The notes under the pieces are model-generated. The model was not told the origin of the DNA. It did no database searches and worked only from the letters and a program-made list of their open reading frames with translations. A DNA stretch of 64,000 bases from Caulobacter sp. (GTDB taxonomy: Bacteria; Pseudomonadota; Alphaproteobacteria; Caulobacterales; Caulobacteraceae), in assembly GCA_029866155.1 (NCBI GenBank), contig JARWZW010000049.1, forward strand, positions 1 to 64,000. The letters run 5' to 3'. This document shows positions 1 to 7,976 of the stretch, piece by piece. A program made the position numbers and the translations under genes. Position 1 is the first letter of the stretch, and each line of letters starts with the position of its first letter.

Positions 1-1094
1 TGGTGGACAAGGGCAATCACCGCCACTTCATGGTCAAGGAGATCTATGAACAGCCGGACGCCTGCCAGCATACCCTGACGGCCTATCTCGACCCGGTTCA
101 CGGTCGGGTCAGGGCCCCGGGCGGCGTGGACTTCGCCAGGGTCGAACGGCTCCAGATCATCGCCTGCGGCACGGCCTTCTATGCCGGGATGATCGCCCGC
201 TACCTGTTCGAGCGCCTTGCAGGCCTGCCCTGTGATGTCGAGATCGCCTCGGAGTTCCGCTATCGCGACCCTGCGGTCACCGCCGGGACCCTGGCTCTGG
301 CCGTCAGCCAGTCAGGTGAAACCGCCGATACCCTGGCCGCCCTGCGCTGGTGCAAGGCCAGGGGCCTGACGACCGCCGCCATCGTCAATGCCCACGAAAG
401 CACCATGGCCCGCGAGGCCGATATCATGTGGCCAACCCATGCCGGACCAGAGATCGGGGTCGCCTCGACCAAGGCCTTCACCAGCCAGATGACGGCCCTG
501 ACCGCCCTGGCGGTCGCCGCCGCGGCCGCCCGGGGCCGGATCGACAGCGCCGAGGAGGGCCGCCTGGCGCGAATTCTTCTGGAGGCGCCGCGACTGGTCG
601 GCCAGGCCCTGGAGGTCGAGGCCGCTGTCACGGCCCTCGCCCCCAAGATCGCCCGGGCCAGGGACGTGCTGTATCTGGGCCGCGGCTCCATGTCGCCCCT
701 GGCCTATGAGGGCGCCCTGAAGCTCAAGGAAATCAGCTATATCCATGCAGAGGGCTATGCCGCCGGCGAGTTGAAGCATGGCCCCATCGCGCTCGTGGAC
801 GAGGCCACGCCGATCATCGTCGTCGCCCCGACCGACAGCCTTTTCGACAAGACCCTGGCCAATGTCAGCGAAGTGGTTGCCCGGGGCGGCAAAGTGGTCC
901 TGATCACGGACGAGGCCGGCGCCGCCCATGCTCCGGACACGGTCGAACTCATTGTCGGCCCGACCTGCGACCCCCTGATCGCGCCTCTGGTCTATGCCGT
1001 GCCCATCCAGCTTCTGGCCTATCACGTCGCAGTCCAGAAGGGAGCGGACGTCGATCAGCCGCGCAATCTGGCCAAGTCCGTCACTGTCGAGTAG
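1..1094 (+). CDS. glmS: Glutamine--fructose-6-phosphate aminotransferase, C-terminal part (cut by window start)
   Basis: GlmS makes glucosamine-6-phosphate, the first step toward UDP-GlcNAc for peptidoglycan and LPS. What is visible is the linker (HFMVKEIYEQP, near residue 8) followed by two SIS sugar-isomerase domains, roughly residues 45-175 and 215-345, and the family C-terminus PRNLAKSVTVE. The N-terminal glutaminase domain with its catalytic Cys lies before base 1. The reading frame is open from the edge, and the GTG at base 3 is very likely an internal valine, not a start. galU follows 60 bases later on the same strand. The family call is secure; only the 5' end is missing. Confidence 0.95.
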   Translation, partial: VDKGNHRHFMVKEIYEQPDACQHTLTAYLDPVHGRVRAPGGVDFARVERLQIIACGTAFYAGMIARYLFERLAGLPCDVEIASEFRYRDPAVTAGTLALAVSQSGETADTLAALRWCKARGLTTAAIVNAHESTMAREADIMWPTHAGPEIGVASTKAFTSQMTALTALAVAAAAARGRIDSAEEGRLARILLEAPRLVGQALEVEAAVTALAPKIARARDVLYLGRGSMSPLAYEGALKLKEISYIHAEGYAAGELKHGPIALVDEATPIIVVAPTDSLFDKTLANVSEVVARGGKVVLITDEAGAAHAPDTVELIVGPTCDPLIAPLVYAVPIQLLAYHVAVQKGADVDQPRNLAKSVTVE

Positions 1095-1154
1095 AGGGCA
1101 AGGCCTCAGGGCGTTGAAGCCTCATCGTCCCCTCCCCAGCTCGTTCGGTGAACC

Positions 1155-2024
1155 ATGAAACCTGTTCGCAAAGCGGTCCTGCCCGTCGCCGGCCTCGGCA
1201 CCCGTGTTTTGCCCGGGGCCAAGACGACCCCCAAGGAAATGCTGAACATCGTGGACAGACCGATCCTGTCCTATGTCATCGCCGAGGGACGAGCGGCCGG
1301 CATTGAGCATTTCGTATTCGTCACCGGGCGCGGCAAGGAAGCGATCGAATCCTACTTCGATCACCATCCCGAACTGGAAAGCCAGCTTGAGGCCAAGGGC
1401 AAGCTGGAGATGCTGGAAACCATCCGCGCCGAACTGCCCCGTCCCGGCGAGATGAGCTTCGTGCGCCAGATGCAGCCCCTGGGCCTGGGCCATGCCGTCT
1501 GGTGCGCCCGCGACATCATCGGCGATGAACCCTTTGCCGTCATGCTGCCCGACATGCTGATGGATGCTAAGACGCCGGCCCTCGCACAGGCCGTGGCCGC
1601 CCATCGCCAGGTTGGCGGCAATATCATCGTCGTCGAGCCCTGCCCGCCCGGCGAAGCCCACAAATACGGCATCGTCGCCCTGGAGACCCAGGACGGACGG
1701 CTCAACCGCATGACCGGCATGGTCGAGAAGCCGCCAAAAGGCACCGAGCCGTCTAACCTGTTCATTTCGGGGCGCTACATCCTGCAGCCCGAGATTTTCA
1801 ACCTGCTAGGCGACCAGCAGAAGGGGGCCGGGGGCGAGATCCAGCTGACCGACGCCATGGCCCGGCTCATGGCCCTGGAGCCCTTCCACGCCCTGGAATA
1901 CGAAGGCGTCACCTATGACTGCGGCGACAAGATCGGCCTGCTGCGGGCTAATGTCGCCTATGCACTGAACCATCCGGAACTGGGCCCGGCGGCGCGTGAG
2001 GCGGTATCGGCCCTGCTGCGATAG
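1155..2024 (+). CDS. galU: UTP--glucose-1-phosphate uridylyltransferase
   Basis: Converts glucose-1-phosphate and UTP to UDP-glucose, the glucosyl donor for LPS and exopolysaccharide. The 289-aa length is normal for GalU. The N-terminal nucleotide-binding signature GLGTRVLPGAKTTPKEML lies near residues 13-30, and the MVEKPP motif of the family is near residue 190. It lies between glmS and two glycosyltransferase genes, so this stretch of the window serves cell-envelope sugar metabolism. The start is the ATG after a 60-base gap from glmS; no strong Shine-Dalgarno sequence is visible. Confidence 0.95.
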   Translation: MKPVRKAVLPVAGLGTRVLPGAKTTPKEMLNIVDRPILSYVIAEGRAAGIEHFVFVTGRGKEAIESYFDHHPELESQLEAKGKLEMLETIRAELPRPGEMSFVRQMQPLGLGHAVWCARDIIGDEPFAVMLPDMLMDAKTPALAQAVAAHRQVGGNIIVVEPCPPGEAHKYGIVALETQDGRLNRMTGMVEKPPKGTEPSNLFISGRYILQPEIFNLLGDQQKGAGGEIQLTDAMARLMALEPFHALEYEGVTYDCGDKIGLLRANVAYALNHPELGPAAREAVSALLR

Positions 2025-2064
2025 GCGCTATCTTGCAAACCGGTGACCAGGATGGGCAGGACCG

Positions 2065-2922
2065 GTGCGCAAACTTCTGATCTTCGGCTACGGTTTCAGC
2101 GGTCAGGCCCTGGCCCGCCGGCTGCTGCGGCATGACTGGGCAATTGCGGCCACCTCCCGCGACCCGGAACGCCTGTCCGAAATGCGGAAAGAGGGCATCA
2201 TCGCCCTTGATCCCGCTGACCGGACAGCCCTCACCTCTGAACTGAAGACCGCCCAGGCCATAGTGGTGACGGCGCCGCCGGGCCAGGGCGGCTGTCCGGG
2301 ACTCAATGCCCTGGTTCCCGCCCTGGCGGACGCAAGGGCCTTTCCGGACTGGATCGGCTATCTCTCGACCACCGGGGTGTATGGCGACCGAGAAGGCCGC
2401 TGGGCCTTCGAGACCTCGCCCCTGGCCGCACGCAGCCCGGAAGCCGCCCGCCGGGTGTCGGCAGAGCGGGACTGGCTGGAAGTGGGCCGGGGTATGGGCC
2501 TGACAGTGCAGATCTTTCGGCTTCCCGGCATCTATGGCACGGGACGGTCAGCCCTGGACCGGATGCGCGAGGGCTCAGGCCGCAACATCATCAAGCCCGG
2601 CCAGGTTTTCAGCCGCATCCATGTGGATGACATCGCCGGCGGGCTAGCCGCCTCCCTGGCGCGGCCAAGGCCCGGCGGCGTCTATAACCTGACCGACGAC
2701 GAGCCGGCGCCCTCCCATATCGTCAACGCCTGGGCCGCCCGGCTGCTGGGCGTTCAGCCGCCGGCCCTGACCCCCTGGGATCCGGACAGCCTGCCGCCTT
2801 CGGCGCGGCGCTTCTGGTCAGAGAACAAGCGGGTGTCCAACGCCCTCGCCAAGGCGGAACTGGGCTGGCGGCCCGCCTTTCCAACCTATCGCGAAGGTCT
2901 TGCGGCGATCCTGAGCCAGTAA
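2065..2922 (+). CDS. NAD(P)-dependent epimerase/dehydratase-like SDR protein
   Basis: A 285-aa Rossmann-fold protein with the dinucleotide-binding glycine pattern GYGFSGQ at residues 8-14. It resembles the YeeZ-like extended/atypical SDR group annotated as NAD-dependent epimerase/dehydratase. A FRLPGIYGTGRSALD segment near residue 165 and HVDDIAGG near 190 match the substrate-side loops of that group. The start is GTG, 40 bases after galU, so it may share that transcript. Its substrate cannot be read from the sequence; a nucleotide sugar is an inference from its neighbours. Confidence 0.8.
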   Translation: MRKLLIFGYGFSGQALARRLLRHDWAIAATSRDPERLSEMRKEGIIALDPADRTALTSELKTAQAIVVTAPPGQGGCPGLNALVPALADARAFPDWIGYLSTTGVYGDREGRWAFETSPLAARSPEAARRVSAERDWLEVGRGMGLTVQIFRLPGIYGTGRSALDRMREGSGRNIIKPGQVFSRIHVDDIAGGLAASLARPRPGGVYNLTDDEPAPSHIVNAWAARLLGVQPPALTPWDPDSLPPSARRFWSENKRVSNALAKAELGWRPAFPTYREGLAAILSQ

Positions 2923-2948
2923 AGGACGCCGCAGGACGGGCAGGTCGG

Positions 2949-3701
2949 CTAAAGGTCGCAGACCTCCTGCAGGGCGAGGATCAGCCTGGCGATGTCTTCG
3001 GGCCTCGACAGGCGATGGTCGCCATCCTTGATGAGGCTGAACACCAGATCCTGCGAGGTCAGGGCGTGGGCCAGTTTCAGGGCGTGGCTCCAGGGCACGT
3101 CCGGATCCTGTCCTCCCTGAAGAATTCGGATCGGAACCGTGATCTCGACGGGCCCCGGCAGGATTGACCAGCCCCGGCCGTCCTCCAGCAGACGCCGGGT
3201 GATAGGATAGCCATCCCCGTCATACTCCGAGGGCCTGATCCACTCGCCTTCAGCCGCAATGGCCGCCTTCGCCTCGGGCGACAGTTCCGGCTCCATCAGG
3301 GCCTCGGTAAAGTCAGCGGCTGGAGCAATCAGAATCAGGGCCTTGATTCGCTCCGGACGGGCTAGGGCGACAAGGCAGGCCAGCCAGCCGCCCATGGAGG
3401 ACCCGACCAGAACCAGGGGTCCTTCGGTCAACTGATCGATGGCGGCCAGACAGTCCTCGCGCCAGCGACTGATGGTCCCCGTTCGAAAATCGCCGGAAGA
3501 CTGGCCATGCCCCAGATAGTCGAACCGCAGTAAACTGCGCCCCTGGTTCACCGCCAGTTCCGCCAGGGCCTCTGCCTTGGTTCCGGTCATGTCCGAGTGG
3601 AAGCCGCCCAGCCAGACCGCAGTCGGCCCGTACCCCTCGACCTTGCGCCAGGCCAGCGCCTCCCCATCTGAGCGGGGCAGAAGTCCGGCGATCTCGGTCA
3701 T
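2949..3701 (-). CDS. Alpha/beta hydrolase
   Basis: A 250-aa cytoplasmic alpha/beta hydrolase. The nucleophile elbow G-S-S-M-G places the catalytic serine near residue 102. A GGQDPDVPW loop near residue 214 carries the candidate acid, and DGDHRLS near residue 232 carries the histidine. DYLGHGQSSGDF near residue 61 is the usual oxyanion-side region. It converges with the SDR gene and is divergent from the glycosyltransferase gene, with only 53 bases between the two starts. No signal peptide is visible. The substrate is unknown; carboxylesterase or thioesterase activity is possible. Confidence 0.85.
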   Translation of the reverse strand: MTEIAGLLPRSDGEALAWRKVEGYGPTAVWLGGFHSDMTGTKAEALAELAVNQGRSLLRFDYLGHGQSSGDFRTGTISRWREDCLAAIDQLTEGPLVLVGSSMGGWLACLVALARPERIKALILIAPAADFTEALMEPELSPEAKAAIAAEGEWIRPSEYDGDGYPITRRLLEDGRGWSILPGPVEITVPIRILQGGQDPDVPWSHALKLAHALTSQDLVFSLIKDGDHRLSRPEDIARLILALQEVCDL

Positions 3702-3754
3702 GGCGCACGGCCTCCAAGTCCACTAATTATTGACCCTGACGCCTTATCCATGGC

Positions 3755-4948
3755 GTGCGCCCACAGGAAGCCCCCTCTGCCTTGACCAGCCTGCCTCCGA
3801 ATTTCGCCCTTCTGCAGGTGGTGCCTGAACTCGAGACCGGCGGAGCCGAACAGACCACCCTCGATATCGCCCGCGCCGTTGTAGCTTCAGGCGGCAAGGC
3901 CATGGTGGCCACCCGTGGCGGTCGCATGGCGGCCCGCCTGGAGGCCGACGGCGGTCATCTGGCCTTGATGCCTGTGCAGTCGAAGAACCCGCTGGTGATG
4001 CTGGGAAACGCCGCCCGTCTGATCGACATCATCCGCCGCGAGAAGATCAGCCTGGTCCATGCACGGAGCCGGGCGCCCGCCTTCAGCGCCCTCTGGGCGG
4101 CCCATGCCACCGGCGTGCCCTTCATCGCCACCTATCACGGCATCTACAACGCAAAGACCCATCTCAAGCGCTGGTACAATGCGGTCATGACCCGCGGGGC
4201 CCTGATCATCGCCAACAGCGACTACACTCGCGATCACGTCATGGCAGAGCATGGCGTCGATCCCGAGCGGATCATCTCCATCCCCCGGGGCGTCGATCTG
4301 GCGCGCTTTGATCCGGGCAAGGTCACACCGGCCCGGATCCAGGCCCTGCGCGATCTTTGGGACCTCGGCCCTGCCGATGGCCGCACGATCTTTGTGCTGG
4401 GCGGACGGCTGACCCGGCTCAAGGGCCATCTCAGCATCATCCAGGCCGCCGCCCTGCTGAAGGCCTCCGGGCGCCAGGATTTCCTGATCCTGTTTGTCGG
4501 GGATGACCAGGGCCGCACGGACTACCGCCATGAAGTGGAGGCGGCAATCGCCGCGGCTGGCCTTGGCGACCAGATTCGCGCCGTTGGCCATTGCGACGAC
4601 ATGCCCGCCGCCTACCGGTTGGCCGATTTCGCCCTGCTGCCCTCCACCCAGCCCGAGTCCTTTGGCCGGGCTGCGGTTGAACCCCAGGCCATGGAGCGAC
4701 CGGTCCTGGTCTCGGACCATGGCGGCGCGCGGGAAACGGTCGTCGAGGGCGAGACCGGCTGGCGGCTGGAGGTCGGGGACGCCGAAGCCTGGTCCAGAGG
4801 TCTGAGGGCGGCGCTGGAAACAGGGGCTGAGCGCCGTCAGGCCATGGGCCTGGCCGGGGCGGCCCGCGCCAAAAAACTCTATTCAGTTGAAGCCATGTGC
4901 GCTGCCACGATGGCCGTCTATGCTCGCATCCTGGAGGTGAAGGCCTGA
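3755..4948 (+). CDS. Glycosyltransferase family 4 (GT-B fold), LPS-type
   Basis: A 397-aa GT-B glycosyltransferase. The N-terminal domain has VVPELETGGAEQTTLDIA, and the C-terminal donor-binding domain carries the E-x7-E motif (PESFGRAAVEP, first Glu near residue 301). It probably adds a sugar to the LPS core or a related surface glycan on the cytoplasmic face of the inner membrane. The chosen start is GTG; a TTG about nine codons later is an alternative. Its TGA overlaps the ATG of the following GT9 gene by one base, so the two are translationally coupled. Confidence 0.88.
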   Translation: MRPQEAPSALTSLPPNFALLQVVPELETGGAEQTTLDIARAVVASGGKAMVATRGGRMAARLEADGGHLALMPVQSKNPLVMLGNAARLIDIIRREKISLVHARSRAPAFSALWAAHATGVPFIATYHGIYNAKTHLKRWYNAVMTRGALIIANSDYTRDHVMAEHGVDPERIISIPRGVDLARFDPGKVTPARIQALRDLWDLGPADGRTIFVLGGRLTRLKGHLSIIQAAALLKASGRQDFLILFVGDDQGRTDYRHEVEAAIAAAGLGDQIRAVGHCDDMPAAYRLADFALLPSTQPESFGRAAVEPQAMERPVLVSDHGGARETVVEGETGWRLEVGDAEAWSRGLRAALETGAERRQAMGLAGAARAKKLYSVEAMCAATMAVYARILEVKA

Positions 4949-5916
4949 TGGCGAACTTTGAGAAAATCCTGGTCATTCAGGCCGGGACGATCGGCGAGTT
5001 CGTGTTGTCGCTGGCCGCCATGCGCCGTATCCGCCAGGCCCATCAGCGTGCGCGCATCACCCTGCTCACCGTTCCGGACTTCCAGGCCTTGGCCAGGACC
5101 AGTCCCTATTTCAACGAGATCGACACCAGCGGCGTCCCACAGGGCCCTGGTGAATGGCTGTCCCTGCGCAGGCGGATCAAACAGGCTCAGTATAGCCGGG
5201 TCTATGACCTCCAGGGCTCGGCCTGGACAGCGACCCTTTTCCAGATACTGCGGCCCTTCCCGCCCCCTTGGTCCGGTCCCGTCTCCGGGGCCAAGTACCG
5301 TCACCGCAATCCGCAGCGCGAAACCATGCATGTTCTGGAACGCCAGGCGGACCAACTTCATGTGGCCGGGATCTGGCCAAACGCCCCCACGGCGCCCGGC
5401 GACGCTCCGGCGCCCGACCTGTCCTGGATCCTGCGGCGTGCGCCCGAAGCGAGGCCGACGCCCGGCGCCCAGGCGCCCAAGTCCTTCGTCCTGCTGGTGC
5501 CCGGCGGCAATGAAAAGGCGCCCTATCGGCGCTGGCCGGTCAGCGCCTATGCCCAGTTGGCCGGAAAGCTGTTCGCCTCTGGCTATGACATCGTGATCAT
5601 CGGCGGCCCCCAGGAAAGCGCCCTGGCCCGCACCATCCAGAAGACTGTCGGCCGGGCGAGAGACCTGACCGGCCGCACCGATTTCGCCCAGATCGCCCTG
5701 CTGGGCGCCAAGGCCGTTCTGGCCGTTGGCAATGACACAGGCCCGCTTCATCTTATCGCCGCCGCCGGGGCCCCCACGGTCGCCCTGTTCGCCGGCGGAC
5801 CGGAAGAAGCCCTGGCCGGTCCGCGCGGCCATGTCGCCGTTCTGCATGCACCAGACCTGGCCAACCTGTCCGTGGACACCGTCGCCAACGCCTCCTGGTC
5901 ATTACTGCCGAGATAA
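4948..5916 (+). CDS. Glycosyltransferase family 9 (heptosyltransferase-like)
   Basis: A 322-aa GT9 protein of the ADP-heptose:LPS heptosyltransferase type. The family signature [17 protein letters not shown] lies near residue 260, and [16 protein letters not shown] near residue 185 is the donor-domain motif. The start is ATG overlapping the stop of the upstream GT4 gene as TGATG; a longer frame upstream exists but lies inside that gene. Coupling to GT4 supports joint work on the LPS core. Whether it transfers heptose or another sugar is inference. Confidence 0.88.
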   Translation: MANFEKILVIQAGTIGEFVLSLAAMRRIRQAHQRARITLLTVPDFQALARTSPYFNEIDTSGVPQGPGEWLSLRRRIKQAQYSRVYDLQGSAWTATLFQILRPFPPPWSGPVSGAKYRHRNPQRETMHVLERQADQLHVAGIWPNAPTAPGDAPAPDLSWILRRAPEARPTPGAQAPKSFVLLVPGGNEKAPYRRWPVSAYAQLAGKLFASGYDIVIIGGPQESALARTIQKTVGRARDLTGRTDFAQIALLGAKAVLAVGNDTGPLHLIAAAGAPTVALFAGGPEEALAGPRGHVAVLHAPDLANLSVDTVANASWSLLPR

Positions 5917-5974
5917 CCGAAACGGACCAGCTGCACGCAGCCAAGCCAATCTTGACCCTTGCAGCCCACACCGC

Positions 5975-6005
5975 TTGATCAAGGGGGCTGGTGGGCTCAT
6001 ATACT
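5975..6005 (+). promoter_or_regulatory. Possible sigma-70-type promoter of infC
   Basis: TTGATC at 5975-5980 and TATACT at 6000-6005 are separated by 19 bases; reading the -10 as CATATA at 5998 makes the spacing 17. It lies 70-100 bases before the proposed infC start. This is a pattern match only, with no transcript evidence. Confidence 0.35.
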
Positions 6006-6061
6006 CTGCTGTGTTCCAGGAACGCTTCGGCGCGCCTCGACCTTTTTCGCCAACAGCCTCC

Positions 6062-6076
6062 GGAGCTTCGCCTATT
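6062..6076 (+). promoter_or_regulatory. infC: Ribosome binding site and ATT start codon of infC
   Basis: GGAG at 6062-6065 is followed by an 8-base spacer and ATT at 6074-6076. From ATT the protein reads [14 protein letters not shown] before the canonical IF-3 body, matching the RRP...PVKDGPR N-termini I recall for other alphaproteobacterial IF-3 proteins. The first in-frame ATG, at 6119, lacks a comparable Shine-Dalgarno sequence and would remove this conserved segment. An AUU start is known for infC in enteric bacteria, where it underlies autoregulation. Confidence 0.75.
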
Positions 6077-6607
6077 CGCCGTCCTAACAATACGCCGCCC
6101 GTCAAGGACGGGCCGCGCATGAACGAAGATATCCGCGTTCCCCGTGTCCTTCTGATTGATCAGAATGGCGAGAAGCAGGGCGAGATGCCCATCTCTGCGG
6201 CCCTTGAGGCGGCTGAGGAGGCGGGACTTGATCTGGTCGAGATCGTCCCCAATGCCAATCCGCCTGTCTGCAAGATTCTGGACTACGGCAAGTTCAAGTT
6301 CCAGGAACAGAAGAAAAAGAACGAAGCGCGGAAACGGCAGAAGATCGTCGAACTCAAGGAAATCAAGCTCCGCCCCAATATCGACATTCACGACTATGAA
6401 GTGAAGGCCAAGTCGATGACCCGCTTCTTCGAAGAGGGTGACAAGGTCAAGGTGACCCTCCGGTTCCGTGGCCGCGAAATGGCTCACCCCGAACTGGGCA
6501 TGAAGTTGCTCAACAAGGTGAAGGCCGACTTTGACGAACTGGCCAAGGTCGAACATGAGCCCAAGATGGAAGGCCGCCAGATGATCATGATCCTGGCGCC
6601 CCGCTAA
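6074..6607 (+). CDS. infC: Translation initiation factor IF-3
   Basis: IF-3 binds the 30S subunit, checks start-codon pairing and blocks premature 50S joining. From the ATT start the product is 177 aa, the usual size. The N-terminal domain contains [21 protein letters not shown], the linker is rich in lysine ([15 protein letters not shown]), and the C-terminal domain ends [11 protein letters not shown]. Starting at the ATG at 6119 would give 162 aa. infC is often followed by rpmI-rplT, but here an MFS gene follows. An ATT start suggests autogenous control as in Escherichia coli, because IF-3 discriminates against AUU; this is inferred for the present organism. Confidence 0.93.
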   Translation: MRRPNNTPPVKDGPRMNEDIRVPRVLLIDQNGEKQGEMPISAALEAAEEAGLDLVEIVPNANPPVCKILDYGKFKFQEQKKKNEARKRQKIVELKEIKLRPNIDIHDYEVKAKSMTRFFEEGDKVKVTLRFRGREMAHPELGMKLLNKVKADFDELAKVEHEPKMEGRQMIMILAPR

Positions 6608-6628
6608 AGCTGGACAGGTTGCACTCTG

Positions 6629-6651
6629 CCGGTCGAGGTTCTCTCGACCGG
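6629..6651 (+). terminator. Hairpin downstream of infC, possible terminator
   Basis: A perfect 9-bp stem (CCGGTCGAG / CTCGACCGG) with a 5-base loop begins 21 bases after the infC stop. No T-run follows, so it could be an attenuating or RNA-protecting stem as well as a weak terminator. Confidence 0.5.
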
Positions 6652-6741
6652 AAGACTGCCTGAAGTCAAAGGGCCTGGCCGTCAGGCTTCCTGCCGGCTT
6701 TCAATTGCCGCTGGTGATCATGCCGCGTAAGGCCATTATCC

Positions 6742-7965
6742 ATGGCATCCCTCCAGGACAGTTCCAAAGCGGTCGAAGCCCCGGTCGAGGATTCCCGGGC
6801 GCTCTACATCCTGCTGGCGGTGATCTTCATCAACATCGCCGGTTTCGGCGTGGTCATCCCGCTTCTGCCCTTCTACGCCAAGAGCTTCGGCGCCCCCGCC
6901 TGGCAGGTCTTCCTGCTGTTTTCCGCCTACAGCCTCGGCAACTTTTTCGCCGAGCCTTTCTGGGGACGATTGTCCGACCGTATCGGCCGGCGACCAGTGC
7001 TGATGCTGACCATTTTCGGGAACGCCGCGACCTATCTCGCCCTGTGTTTTGCGCCCAACCTCTGGGTCGCCTTCGCCATCCGCTTCTGCGGTGGCATCCT
7101 GACCGGAAATATCTCGACCATCCAGGGCTATCTGGCCGACGTCACCCCGCCGGAAAAACGGGCAGGGCGACTGGGCCTGATGGGGGCTGCCTTCAGCCTG
7201 GGCTTCGTTACCGGTCCCTCGATCGGCGGCCTCCTGGCCGACGAGGCTGCGGGACTGGCGGGCTTTCGCCCGCCCCTGCTGGTAGCCTCGGCCTTTGCCA
7301 TGACCGCCGGGCTGGGGGTGGCGCTGTTTGTCCGGGAAACCCGCCACCGCCATTCCGACGCCCCCCGGCGCGGCCGCTTTGATGGCTTGAACCACGCTCT
7401 GGCCCATCCGGTCATCTGGCGGGTGCTGCTGGTCTCCCTGATTTCGATCTTCGGATTTGCCGGCATGGAGGCGACCTTCGGCCTTTGGGCAAAGGCAAAA
7501 TTCGATTGGGGGCCCAGGGAAATCGGCTTCTGTTTCCTGGCGATCGGCGTGACCGCCGCCCTCGCCCAGTCGATGTTAACGGGTTTTCTGGCCCGACGCC
7601 TTGGCGAGACCACGACCCTGATTATCGGCCTGGTGCTGATCGCCATCGGCTTCTCGATCCAGCCTCTGGTCAATGCCTGGCCCTTCGCCGTCTTCGGCAT
7701 GATCATCGTGGCCCTCGGACAGTCGCTCAGCTTTCCCAATATTGGCGCCATCCTGTCCAAGGCGGCGCCGGCTGATCGTCAGGGCGAAATGCTCGGCCTG
7801 AACTCAGCGGCGGGGGCACTTGCCCGGATCATCGGCCCCCTGGCCGCCGCGCCGCTCTTCACCCTGGTCAGTCCGGGAGCCCCGTTTGCGGTCGCTGCCG
7901 CCCTTTGCATTCCGGCCATCTTCATGGCCTGGCGCGTCTCCAGGGCGGTGCGCCGCAGCGCCTGA
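6742..7965 (+). CDS. MFS transporter, TetA/drug-efflux type
   Basis: A 407-aa major facilitator superfamily protein with about 12 hydrophobic segments. The loop 2-3 motif A reads GRLSDRIGRRPVL near residue 75. A charged central loop (RHRHSDAPRRGRFDG, near 200) separates the two six-helix halves. GFVTGPSIGGLLADE near residue 155 resembles the antiporter motif of drug:H+ exporters. It is likely an inner-membrane proton antiporter, but its substrate cannot be told. It converges with glnE, with 11 bases between stops. Confidence 0.85.
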   Translation: MASLQDSSKAVEAPVEDSRALYILLAVIFINIAGFGVVIPLLPFYAKSFGAPAWQVFLLFSAYSLGNFFAEPFWGRLSDRIGRRPVLMLTIFGNAATYLALCFAPNLWVAFAIRFCGGILTGNISTIQGYLADVTPPEKRAGRLGLMGAAFSLGFVTGPSIGGLLADEAAGLAGFRPPLLVASAFAMTAGLGVALFVRETRHRHSDAPRRGRFDGLNHALAHPVIWRVLLVSLISIFGFAGMEATFGLWAKAKFDWGPREIGFCFLAIGVTAALAQSMLTGFLARRLGETTTLIIGLVLIAIGFSIQPLVNAWPFAVFGMIIVALGQSLSFPNIGAILSKAAPADRQGEMLGLNSAAGALARIIGPLAAAPLFTLVSPGAPFAVAAALCIPAIFMAWRVSRAVRRSA

Positions 7966-7976
7966 TACCGGCCGAC

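Noticed and set aside
6119-6607. infC starting at the ATG
   Set aside because: No good ribosome site, shorter than the family, and it loses the conserved PVKDGPR segment.
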